Below, in pieces: positions 1 through 6,254 of a stretch of DNA of 9,228 bases (positions are counted from its first letter, which is position 1; every line of letters begins with the position of its first letter). The DNA is from Lachnospiraceae bacterium UBA3863 (GTDB lineage: Bacteria; Bacillota; Clostridia; Lachnospirales; Lachnospiraceae), in the NCBI GenBank assembly GCA_002392385.1, contig DGGX01000241.1:14862-24089 (forward strand). Direction: 5' to 3'. The translations under genes were made by a program, and so were the position numbers. Below the pieces are notes generated by a model, which was given only the letters and a program-made list of their open reading frames with translations, did no database searches and was not told the origin of the DNA.

Positions 1-528
1 AAGGAGCAGAACCTGTCCCTGAATCCCGGCAAGATCTCCGGAGTCTGCGGACGGCTCATGTGCTGCCTCAAGAATGAGACGGAGACCTATGAGGAGCTCA
101 ACAAGATCCTTCCCCACCCCGGCGATGAGGTCGAGGGCAGGGACGGCCTGCAGGGACAGGTGGAGAGCGTCAATGTCCTGCGCCAGACCGTGCGGATCCT
201 GGTGGAGGTCGACGACGAGAAGGAATACCATGAGTACGGCGTGGAAGACCTGACCATCATCCGGCGCCGCCGTAAGGGCATGAGCCGCAGGCCCGCGGCC
301 GATCAGCCGGCCGCCAGACAGGATAAGGGCGGCGCCCGTCCGGACAAGCCCGAGCGCGGCCGCAGAGGCGAGCGCGGCGGCGCCAGACAGGAGCGCAGGG
401 GCGATCGGGAGGAGAACAAGAGCCAGAACGTGCCCGCCGGAGAGGAAAGGAATTCCGGAGAGGAAAGACGTTCCGGCGAGGGCCGCAGACCCAGAAGACA
501 CCGGAAGAAAGAGAACAAAGAACAGTGA
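1..528 (+). CDS. ricT: RicT/YaaT (PSP1-domain) regulatory protein, C-terminal part
   Basis: The frame is open from base 1, so the gene begins outside the window; 175 residues and the TGA stop are visible. The first 23 visible residues carry the RicT/PSP1 signature: QNLSLNPGKISG followed by CGRLMCCL, with cysteines at visible residues 16, 21 and 22. In B. subtilis RicT works with RicA and RicF in an Fe-S-containing complex that acts with RNase Y in mRNA processing and affects competence, sporulation and biofilm formation (family knowledge). A short conserved region with PHPGDEVEG and a beta-rich stretch follows. From about visible residue 90 to the end there is a highly charged Arg/Gly/Glu-rich tail of about 86 residues, probably disordered and much longer than the tail of the Bacillus protein as I remember it. 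The stop overlaps the next gene by 4 nt, which fits translational coupling. The family call is firm; the role of the tail is unknown. Confidence 0.93.
   Translation, partial: KEQNLSLNPGKISGVCGRLMCCLKNETETYEELNKILPHPGDEVEGRDGLQGQVESVNVLRQTVRILVEVDDEKEYHEYGVEDLTIIRRRRKGMSRRPAADQPAARQDKGGARPDKPERGRRGERGGARQERRGDREENKSQNVPAGEERNSGEERRSGEGRRPRRHRKKENKEQ
439..492 (+). repeat. 18-bp tandem micro-repeat encoding Gly-Glu-Glu-Arg hexapeptides
   Basis: Three consecutive 18-nt units lie at 439-456, 457-474 and 475-492 inside the ricT tail. The first two match at 15 of 18 positions by eye (both start GGAGAGGAAAG and end TTCC), and the third is diverged. They encode GEERNS, GEERRS and GEGRRP. This looks like expansion of a low-complexity charged tail by slippage or unequal exchange. 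Confidence 0.75.
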
Positions 529-1253
529 AGGAAGATATCCGGGTCCATGACCTGATGCGCGACGGGCTCCGGATCTTGCAGGATCCGGAGAGGTTCTGTT
601 TTGGCATTGACGCGGTCCTCCTGTCCGGCTTCGTTCCGCAGAAGAGCCAGGGAAGGCTGCTGGATCTGGGTACCGGGACCGGTATCCTGCCCCTGCTGCT
701 GTCCTCCAAGACGGACTGCACAGAGCTGGTCGGTCTGGAGATCCAGCATGAGAGCGCCCTGCTGGCCGCCCGGAGCGTGGTCATGAACGGCCTGGAGGAC
801 AGGATCTCTGTGGTGGAGGGGGACATCCGGGAAGCCGATAAGCTATTTCCGGCCGCGTCCTTCGACATCGTGGTATCCAATCCGCCTTATATAGCCCCCG
901 GCGCGGGCAAATGCGATCCCACGGACCCCAGGGCCCTGGCCAGACATGAGCTGCTGTGCACTTTTGCGGACGTGGCCCATGCGGCGGCCGTCCTCTTAAA
1001 GCCCGGCGGACATTTCTGCCTGGTCCACAGACCGGACAGGCTGCCCGAGCTTCTGCAGACCCTGACGGAGGCGGGCCTTATGCCCAAAAGGCTCAGGCTC
1101 GTCCATCCTTATGTCACAAGCCAGCCCAACATGGTCCTGCTGGACTGCGTCCGGGGCGGCCGGGCCGCGCTGAAGGCGGAACCGCCTCTGATCGTATATG
1201 AGGCAAGAGGGGTCTATACGGAGGAGGTGCGGAGAATATATGGACAGACATGA
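525..1253 (+). CDS. trmN6: TrmN6/YabB-type tRNA adenine-N6 methyltransferase
   Basis: This 242-residue protein is a class I SAM-dependent methyltransferase of the TrmN6/YfiC/YabB group. E. coli TrmN6 makes m6A37 in tRNA1(Val). SAM motif I is DLGTGTG at residues 47-53, the acidic loop residue is E72 in LEIQ, and the catalytic N6-adenine motif is NPPY at residues 119-122. The N-terminus (DLMRDGLRILQDP, then FCFGIDAVLLSGF) is typical of YabB. The start is GTG at 525, which overlaps the ricT stop as GTGA; a purine-rich stretch just upstream (about 503-519) can act as ribosome binding site. No in-frame start lies close by, and later starts would cut the conserved N-terminus. In B. subtilis the order is yaaT-yabA-yabB-yazA-rsmI; here yabA and yazA are missing. 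The fold is certain and the exact tRNA target is inferred by homology. Confidence 0.9.
   Translation: MKEDIRVHDLMRDGLRILQDPERFCFGIDAVLLSGFVPQKSQGRLLDLGTGTGILPLLLSSKTDCTELVGLEIQHESALLAARSVVMNGLEDRISVVEGDIREADKLFPAASFDIVVSNPPYIAPGAGKCDPTDPRALARHELLCTFADVAHAAAVLLKPGGHFCLVHRPDRLPELLQTLTEAGLMPKRLRLVHPYVTSQPNMVLLDCVRGGRAALKAEPPLIVYEARGVYTEEVRRIYGQT
1221..1234 (+). promoter_or_regulatory. Ribosome binding site that sets the rsmI start
   Basis: GAGGAGGTG at 1221-1229, followed by GGAG at 1231-1234, sits just before ATG at 1240. This supports 1240 over the upstream in-frame ATG at 1198, whose extra 14 residues are Arg-rich, unlike RsmI, and lie inside the trmN6 coding region. Confidence 0.75.
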
Positions 1254-2106
1254 AACGGACCGTCAGACAGGTACCCTCTACCTGTGCGCGACGCCCATAG
1301 GAAACCTGGGCGATATAACGGAGAGAGTCCTGCAGACCCTGGCGGAGGTGGACCTGATCGCCGCCGAGGATACCCGCAACACCCTCCGTCTCCTCAATCA
1401 CTTCGGGATCCGCAAGCCGCTGGTCAGTTATCATGAACACAATAAGTATGAGAAGGCCGAGGAGCTGAAGGAACGCCTCCGGAGGGGCGAGAACATCGCC
1501 CTGGTGACGGACGCGGGGACCCCTGTGATCTCCGATCCGGGGGAGGTCCTGGCTGCCCAGTGCCTGGAAGAGGGCCTGCCGGTCACTTCGCTCCCTGGAG
1601 CCTGCGCCCTGATCACGGCTCTGACCCTGTCCGGTCTGCCGGCCAGACGTTTCTGCTTTGAGGGCTTCCTGCCGGCCGGCCGCAAGGAGAGGAAGAGGAT
1701 CCTGGAGCAGCTGGCGGATGAGGAGCGGACCATGGTCCTTTATGAGGCACCCCATCATCTGCGGGAGACCCTGGCCCAGCTCTGTGAAACGCTGGGCGCG
1801 GACAGAAGGATCACCTTATGCCGGGAATTGACCAAACGTTATGAGGAGGCCATGCCCACCACCCTGGGAGGCGCTGTCGCCATCTATGAGGAGAGAGAGC
1901 CCCGGGGCGAATATGTCCTGGTGATCGCGGGCGCGGACCCGGAGAGCCGGCAGGCGCAGAAGCAGGCCGGCTGGGAGGAAATGTCGGTGGCCGATCACGT
2001 GGCCCTCTACGAAGCACAGGGCATGGACCGGAAGGCCGCCATGAAGCAGGCGGCGGCGGACCGGGGCGTCAGCCGGCGGGACATCTACAAGGCCCTGCTT
2101 ATGTGA
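1240..2106 (+). CDS. rsmI: RsmI, 16S rRNA (cytidine(1402)-2'-O)-methyltransferase
   Basis: RsmI methylates the ribose of C1402 in 16S rRNA in the decoding centre, using SAM. The 288-residue product belongs to the tetrapyrrole-methylase-fold superfamily. Visible motifs in order are TPIGNLGDIT (18-27), AAEDTRNT (41-48), SYHEHN (63-68), LVTDAGTP (88-95), LPGACA (118-123), FEGFLP (140-145), ELTKRYEE (196-203) and GEYVLVI (223-229). The C-terminal part, about 248-288, is the small helical domain usual in the family (VSRRDIYKALL). The usual glycine after DAGTP is valine here (TPVISDP) and the following SDPGYEL-like run reads SDPGEVL, a mild deviation. Length is normal. The gene overlaps trmN6 by 14 nt, and I chose ATG 1240 because it has the Shine-Dalgarno sequence and the expected N-terminal length. 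Confidence 0.95.
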   Translation: MDRHETDRQTGTLYLCATPIGNLGDITERVLQTLAEVDLIAAEDTRNTLRLLNHFGIRKPLVSYHEHNKYEKAEELKERLRRGENIALVTDAGTPVISDPGEVLAAQCLEEGLPVTSLPGACALITALTLSGLPARRFCFEGFLPAGRKERKRILEQLADEERTMVLYEAPHHLRETLAQLCETLGADRRITLCRELTKRYEEAMPTTLGGAVAIYEEREPRGEYVLVIAGADPESRQAQKQAGWEEMSVADHVALYEAQGMDRKAAMKQAAADRGVSRRDIYKALLM

Positions 2107-2109
2107 GCA

Positions 2110-2118
2110 GGAGGAGAT
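2110..2118 (+). promoter_or_regulatory. Ribosome binding site of the metallophosphoesterase gene
   Basis: GGAGGAGAT lies in the 20-nt gap after the rsmI stop, 8 nt before ATG 2127. It supports that start, which also places the first metal-binding motif at residues 8-10. Confidence 0.7.
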
Positions 2119-2126
2119 GAGGCAGT

Positions 2127-2957
2127 ATGGCGCACTATGTGATCAGTGACATACACGGCGCGCTCGACACGCTGAAGAAGCTGATGCGCAGGGCGGGAAT
2201 CTGCCTGGAAGAGGATGAGCTCTATCTTCTCGGTGATTATGTGGACTGGGGGACCCAGTCCATGGAGACCCTGCTCTACGTCATGGAGCTCTCAGAGGGC
2301 CCGCACGCGGACCATGTCCACTGCCTCCTGGGCAATCATGAGGAGATGTTCCTGCAGACGATCCGGGAGCACAGGGCCTGTCCGGAAGACCGGCGGGAAT
2401 CGGTCCTGTCGGGGGCCATGTTCAACTGGCTGCACAGAAATTCCGGCATCGATACCTGGCTGGCTTATCTGGATCTGGACCCGGCGGACCGGGACAGGAT
2501 CCGGAAGTGGCTGGAGGCTCTTCCCCTGAGCGCGGAGGCGGCACTGCCGGACGGGCGTCTCTACCTTCTGGGCCACGCCTACCCTTATTTCTACGATATG
2601 GACCATTTTCCCGAGGATGCGGAGAGGGAGCGGTCGGACACGGTCTGGCGCAGACTCCTGCCCCACGAGGACCCCTTTGCGGACTATCGGGGAGAGAAAA
2701 GATACCGGAGTTTCATCTGCGGGCACACCATCACAGACCATTACTACAAGCAGATCGCCGGAGAGTCCGGACGCAGGAAGAAGCTGCGTCCCTGCAGCAA
2801 CCGGATTTTCAAAGGGGAACGTTTTATTGATATCGACTGCGGCGCCAAGCTTCTGTCCCTGCGGACACATATGAGCGAAGAGGTGCGCGCGGAGGCGGCA
2901 AAATGCAGGCTGGCCTGTCTGCGTCTGGATGACGGTAAGGTTTTCTATGCAAGGTGA
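2127..2957 (+). CDS. PPP-like metallophosphoesterase (Ser/Thr phosphatase or Ap4A-hydrolase type)
   Basis: This is a 276-residue calcineurin-like phosphoesterase with a two-metal centre. Visible motifs are SDIHG (7-11; D8 and H10), GDYVDWG (36-42; D37), GNHE (69-72; N70 and H71), GH (149-150) and CGHT (198-201; H200). These cover the metal ligands expected in PPP-family phosphatases and in symmetric and asymmetric Ap4A hydrolases. The classic GDYVDRG arginine, which contacts phosphate in PPP enzymes, is tryptophan (W41), and the first motif has Ser in place of Gly. There is no signal peptide or membrane segment, so it should be cytoplasmic. The substrate (phosphoprotein or dinucleotide) cannot be read from the sequence. 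It follows rsmI by 20 nt and precedes the kinase-like gene by 9 nt, which suggests cotranscription and a possible signalling link to it. Confidence 0.88.
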   Translation: MAHYVISDIHGALDTLKKLMRRAGICLEEDELYLLGDYVDWGTQSMETLLYVMELSEGPHADHVHCLLGNHEEMFLQTIREHRACPEDRRESVLSGAMFNWLHRNSGIDTWLAYLDLDPADRDRIRKWLEALPLSAEAALPDGRLYLLGHAYPYFYDMDHFPEDAERERSDTVWRRLLPHEDPFADYRGEKRYRSFICGHTITDHYYKQIAGESGRRKKLRPCSNRIFKGERFIDIDCGAKLLSLRTHMSEEVRAEAAKCRLACLRLDDGKVFYAR

Positions 2958-2959
2958 GG
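2952..2959 (+). promoter_or_regulatory. Ribosome binding site overlapping the upstream stop codon
   Basis: AGGTGAGG includes the TGA stop (2955-2957) of the metallophosphoesterase gene and lies 7 nt before ATG 2967. Terminating ribosomes sit on the initiation site, so the two genes are probably translationally coupled. Confidence 0.6.
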
Positions 2960-2966
2960 TATCTGT

Positions 2967-4604
2967 ATGTATGCTCCGGACAAGAATGTATTAGAGAGTT
3001 TCACCCATGATCCCGCGGGAAGCGCGGCTGTGGCCTCCATGATCGCCGAGGCCGCCCATGACATGCGGGTCTCCATGAATACCATATACGGCTATGTCCT
3101 GCTTCTGCTGAAGAACTCCTCGGATCCGGAACAGGTGGAGGAATACGCCCACCGGATCGGTCTCTCCTGCCAGGAATTGCTGACGATCGTGGACCAGGCG
3201 GAGGACCTGGTGGTCGGCACCGATAATGACGCCGCCCCCGCAAAACAGGAATTCGCCATGTCCGACCTGCTGACAGATGTGGACCGCATGATCCGGCCCC
3301 TGGCGGAGACCGAACGGATCCATTTCAACGTACTCACCACAGGCCTGGAGCATGATATCTTCCTGGGAGACAGGGGCAAGCTCGGCAGGATCCTGATCAA
3401 CCTCCTGTCCGGCGGCATCCGGCATACCGGCGAGGGCGGCAGGGTCACCCTCCGCGTTCTGGCGGATACGGAGACGGATCCCCACCAGACCTTTCTGTCC
3501 TTCGAGATAGAGGACACCGGGGAGGGATTCGGACCGGAGGAACTGAAGAGGCTGCTCGGCGCCGTGGAATCCGATAACGGCAAGGCGGTGTCCGCCTCCG
3601 GCTGGAACGGCGTCAGCATGAAGCTGGCAGCCACCAGGAAGCTGGCCCAGCAGATCGGGGCCACCATCTCTGTCCAGAGCCGCAAGGATATCGGGACGAC
3701 CTTCATCGTGAGCCTGAGAATGCCCAGGGTCAACGAGGTCGAGGAGGATATCTGGAACCGGTGCGGCGTGAAAAAGGTCCTCTTCGCGGGACGCAGCCGC
3801 ATGGAAGGGGCCAGGATCGCCGCCCTGCTGACAGGCGCCGGACTGGAAGCCCGCTATGTGCCCGCGGGCAAGAGTATCCGCCAGATGCTGGAGGAGGGCG
3901 CCGCCATGGGGCAGCCCTATGATCTGGTCCTGGTGGATGAGAGACTGGAGGATATGACCGGAGAGGAGGCACTGCGGTACCTCAGAGACCTCAATCATGA
4001 GAGAAACGGCGACCTTTTCGGCCGCATGATCCTGCTCTACAGCGTGGGAGAGGAACCGGACGAGAAGACCAGACGGATGGCCGACGCGCTGATGCCGCGG
4101 CCCTTCTACCTGTCTATGTTGAAAGGCCTTCTTGAGGAGATGCTGCCCCTGTCCGGACAGGACAAGGAGAGGACAGATTCCGGAGAAGACGCGGAGCTGA
4201 CCAATCCTCTCCAGGGCATGCGCATCCTGGTGGCGGAGGACAATGCCCTCAACGCCGATATCGCCAAGGAGCTCCTGGAACTGGAGGGAGCCCGCTGCGA
4301 GATCGCCGGCAATGGCATGGCGGCGGTGGCCATGTTCCGCAACTCAAGGCCCGCCTACTATGACATGATCCTGATGGACATCCAGATGCCCGTCATGGAC
4401 GGCTTCCAGGCCACACGCACCATCCGCAGACTCCCCCGCGAGGACGCGGAGAACCTCAGCATCATCGCCATGACAGGCAGCATCCTGTCCGAGGACATCA
4501 AGCGCGCGCTGGAGGCCGGCATGAACGCCCACATAGCCAAGCCCATCGACATCCGCCTCCTGACCGACACCATCCGCCGCCTCCGCCAGAAGAACAAAAC
4601 CTGA
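2967..4604 (+). CDS. Soluble hybrid histidine-kinase-like protein with two receiver domains
   Basis: The 545-residue protein has no membrane segment or recognisable sensor domain. Order: HisKA-like helices (about 22-80; H31 in HDMR fits the phosphoacceptor), HATPase_c-like domain (about 95-252), receiver 1 (about 268-395) and receiver 2 (about 417-540). The ATPase domain is atypical. The N-box reads NLLSGGIRHT, so the Mg-binding second Asn is G149. The G1 box is kept (DTGEGF, 183-188), but the glycine-rich G2 motif is replaced by SGWNGVSMKLA (211-221). Receiver 1 keeps a candidate Asp (D324 in LVDERLED) but lacks the acidic pair near its start. Receiver 2 looks intact: AEDN (423-426), phosphoacceptor D471 in MDIQMPVMDG, T503 and K525 in AKP. 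Family architecture resembles BarA/TorS-type hybrids, but autokinase activity is doubtful. It is last in its operon and has no output domain, so receiver 2 may signal to a partner protein encoded elsewhere. Confidence 0.85.
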   Translation: MYAPDKNVLESFTHDPAGSAAVASMIAEAAHDMRVSMNTIYGYVLLLLKNSSDPEQVEEYAHRIGLSCQELLTIVDQAEDLVVGTDNDAAPAKQEFAMSDLLTDVDRMIRPLAETERIHFNVLTTGLEHDIFLGDRGKLGRILINLLSGGIRHTGEGGRVTLRVLADTETDPHQTFLSFEIEDTGEGFGPEELKRLLGAVESDNGKAVSASGWNGVSMKLAATRKLAQQIGATISVQSRKDIGTTFIVSLRMPRVNEVEEDIWNRCGVKKVLFAGRSRMEGARIAALLTGAGLEARYVPAGKSIRQMLEEGAAMGQPYDLVLVDERLEDMTGEEALRYLRDLNHERNGDLFGRMILLYSVGEEPDEKTRRMADALMPRPFYLSMLKGLLEEMLPLSGQDKERTDSGEDAELTNPLQGMRILVAEDNALNADIAKELLELEGARCEIAGNGMAAVAMFRNSRPAYYDMILMDIQMPVMDGFQATRTIRRLPREDAENLSIIAMTGSILSEDIKRALEAGMNAHIAKPIDIRLLTDTIRRLRQKNKT

Positions 4605-4720
4605 CTATAGCACCCCGGCCTGGCTCCAATACTAAGGCCAGACCACAATAACCACCCGGAAACAAGATAAGAAGACCTGAACAAATAAGCAGACCCGAAC
4701 AAGACGGAAGCCCATATTAT
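4605..4720 (+). other. AT-richer spacer after the kinase-like gene
   Basis: No gene is visible here. The only structure is a weak 5-bp hairpin (CTGGC with GCCAG, 12-nt loop, about 4620-4645) without a T-tract, and a short direct repeat, GACCTGAACAA and GACCCGAACAA, about 18 nt apart near 4675-4700. The base composition differs sharply from the flanking coding sequence. Confidence 0.5.
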
Positions 4721-4934
4721 AAACGCATAAAAAATGGGACTGTCGCACCGTCAATCATATGCAAAAAGAGTCCTCGGAGGCCCTTCGGAAACGCCGGTAC
4801 TTCATTTTTTCGAGCCGTAGGCGATGAAAAAATGTTAGTATCCGCTGCGTTTACGACGGAGCGGGAGCGTGCCGTCCGAGGACTCTTTTTTGCATGTATT
4901 GTACTTAATGCGAAAGTCCCATCTTTATGCGTTT
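4721..4934. repeat. 214-bp palindromic MITE-like element with nested inverted repeats
   Basis: The ends are inverted repeats: AAACGCATAAA at 4721-4731 against TTTATGCGTTT at 4924-4934. They run into ATGGGACTGTCGCA (4733-4746) against TGCGAAAGTCCCAT (4909-4922), with one mismatch. After a poorly matched bulge, the arms pair again through ATGCAAAAAGAGTCCTCGGA (4759-4778) against TCCGAGGACTCTTTTTTGCAT (4875-4895), with one extra T. In the centre, CATTTTTT (4803-4810) pairs with AAAAAATG (4827-4834), flanked by CGGTAC against GTATCCG. The whole element therefore folds into one long interrupted hairpin. It has no coding capacity. It lies in the gap between convergent genes, where it harms neither. 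A non-autonomous transposable element (MITE) or a structured intergenic repeat family both fit. No clear target-site duplication is seen. Confidence 0.8.
4759..4895. terminator. Probable bidirectional terminator formed by the inner arms of the palindrome
   Basis: The inner arms contain GAGTCCTCGGA and its complement. The right copy is followed by TTTTTT on the plus strand, and the left copy by TTTTT when read on the minus strand. The T-runs pair with the opposite A-runs, as in bidirectional terminators. The element follows the plus-strand kinase-like operon and the minus-strand transporter operon, and no other terminator is visible in the gap. The long interrupted loop (about 95 nt, itself structured) makes efficiency uncertain. 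Confidence 0.5.
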
Positions 4935-4988
4935 TTTACATGCGTGTCGCCGGGGGGATCTTCTATGCGTATTTTAAGTACTCTCTAT
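4935..4988. other. Spacer between the palindrome and the transporter stop
   Basis: No gene is visible. ATGCGT occurs at about 4940 and 4965, echoing the ATGCGTTT of the element end at 4927-4934. TTAAGTAC at 4974-4981 is the inverse of GTACTTAA at 4901-4908 inside the element. The element may therefore extend to here or be a composite with a decayed second copy. Confidence 0.4.
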
Positions 4989-6233
4989 TCAGTCTTTCCT
5001 GGCTGCACTCATCCTGAAAAGTATCAGCCCCAGGAGGAAGAAGATAGCGATAGGAATGATACCGAAGCTGATATGCCCGGTGATCTGGGAGACGAAGCTC
5101 ATGAGGATGGTGCCCAGGAAGGCTGCTCCCTTGCCGCAGATATCCATGAAGCCGAAATACTCGCCGGATCGCTCGGGCGGGATGATCTTGGTGAAGTGGG
5201 ACCGGGAGAGGGCCTGGATACCGCCCTGGAACATGCCCACGCAGATCGCCAGCACCCAGAACTGCCAGGCGTGGGCCAGGAAGAAGGCGAAGCAGGCGAT
5301 GCAGAAATAGGCGCAGATGCAGACGGTGATCAGGGTCTCCGAGGAGACGGAGCGGGACAGCCGACCCATGATGAGGGCGCTGGGGAAGGCCACGAACTGG
5401 GTGACCAGCAGGGCCAGCAGGAGGTCCGTGCTGCCCAGGCCAAGAGCGCTTCCGTAGGCCGTGGACATATCGATGATGGTGTAGACGCCGTCGATGTAGA
5501 AGAAGAAGGCCAGGAGGAAGAGCAGGATCCTGGGATTGCTGACCATGTCCTTGAGGGTCTCGCCCAGCTGGGAGAAGACGCCGGGAGCCTCCGCCACTTC
5601 CTCCGCGGACAGGTAATTGATCTGCTTATAGGACTTGAGGAGGGGCAGGGAGACGACGATCCACCACACGGCCACCAGAGCGAAGGAGATCATCATGGCC
5701 CGGGTGGTGCCCAGGCCCAGCTTGTCCGCGTTCAGGACCAGGACCAGGCAGAGGATGAAGGGGATGCAGCTGCCGATGTAACCCCAGGCATAGCCGCTGG
5801 AGGACACGGTGTCCATCCGGTCTTCCGTCGTGACGTCTGAGAGCATGGAATCATAGAGGACCAGGCTCAGGGAATAGGCGACACGGGCCACGACGAAGAT
5901 CACCAGGAAGAGAAGCCACTGTCCGGCCAGACCCATCAGCAGGCAGCCGGCGGCGCCGATGAAGATGACCGCGGCAAAAAGCGGTTTCTTCCTTCCGGCC
6001 TTATCGGAGAAGGCCCCCAGGACCGGGCCGGCGAAGGCGACGATCAGGGTGGAGAGGGAGATCGCGTAGCCCCAGCGGGCCAGATAATCCACGTCGGAGA
6101 GACCGGCATCCTCCGCCAGAGCGTTGAAGAAGAGCGGAATGAGGGTGGAGATCATCAGCGTGAAGGCGGAATTGGCCACATCGTAGAGGATCCACTTTTT
6201 TTCGAGGGACGTGAGCTTCCTGTCAGCTTCCAT
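4989..6233 (-). CDS. UMF1/ATG22-type MFS transporter
   Basis: This is a 414-residue, very hydrophobic integral membrane protein with about 12 predicted helices. It carries marks of the UMF1 family (related to yeast vacuolar effluxer ATG22): YDVANSAF at 17-24 just before helix 1, the MFS loop 2-3 motif GAFSDKAGRKKP at 73-84, GYAWGYIGS at 147-155, GGIQALSRS at 337-345, and EYFGFMD near 358-364. Length is normal. Substrates of bacterial members are poorly known; ATG22 exports amino acids from the vacuole, so efflux is plausible but not shown. The start ATG (6231-6233) follows a strong TAAGGAGG on the minus strand. It is the last gene of the minus-strand operon, 21 nt after the phospholipase C-like gene. 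Confidence 0.9.
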   Translation of the reverse strand: MEADRKLTSLEKKWILYDVANSAFTLMISTLIPLFFNALAEDAGLSDVDYLARWGYAISLSTLIVAFAGPVLGAFSDKAGRKKPLFAAVIFIGAAGCLLMGLAGQWLLFLVIFVVARVAYSLSLVLYDSMLSDVTTEDRMDTVSSSGYAWGYIGSCIPFILCLVLVLNADKLGLGTTRAMMISFALVAVWWIVVSLPLLKSYKQINYLSAEEVAEAPGVFSQLGETLKDMVSNPRILLFLLAFFFYIDGVYTIIDMSTAYGSALGLGSTDLLLALLVTQFVAFPSALIMGRLSRSVSSETLITVCICAYFCIACFAFFLAHAWQFWVLAICVGMFQGGIQALSRSHFTKIIPPERSGEYFGFMDICGKGAAFLGTILMSFVSQITGHISFGIIPIAIFFLLGLILFRMSAARKD

Positions 6234-6239
6234 TTTAAG

Positions 6240-6247
6240 CCTCCTTA
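6240..6247 (-). promoter_or_regulatory. Strong ribosome binding site of the MFS gene
   Basis: TAAGGAGG on the minus strand, 6 nt before ATG 6233, is nearly ideal and fixes the start. It lies in the 21-nt gap after the preceding gene. Confidence 0.75.
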
Positions 6248-6254
6248 CAGAACT

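Noticed and set aside
257..880. Minus-strand frame of 207 codons over ricT and trmN6
   Set aside because: It spans two well-supported plus-strand genes in antisense and its product is Arg/Ser/Pro-rich without a domain.
2991..3998. Minus-strand reading frame of 335 codons opposite the kinase-like gene
   Set aside because: The plus strand here encodes clear kinase and receiver motifs. The antisense product is low-complexity and lacks any recognisable domain.
4610..4660. Possible terminator directly after the kinase-like gene
   Set aside because: Only a 5-bp stem (CTGGC with GCCAG) with a 12-nt loop and no T-tract is present. The palindrome farther on is a much better candidate.
4721..4934. 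The palindrome as a CRISPR array, an attachment site or a complete insertion sequence
   Set aside because: There are no regularly spaced direct repeats, no integrase or tRNA gene nearby, and no transposase coding capacity in 214 bp.
4832..5017. Short frame of 61 codons running out of the palindrome
   Set aside because: It begins in the inverted repeat, has no ribosome binding site, and ends opposite the transporter gene. It is unlikely to be a real small protein.
4869..5840. Long plus-strand reading frame of 323 codons
   Set aside because: Most of it is antisense to the UMF1 transporter gene. Its product is an Asp/Glu/Gly/His-rich low-complexity sequence with no family motif, the usual shadow of a GC-rich hydrophobic gene, and it starts inside the palindromic element.
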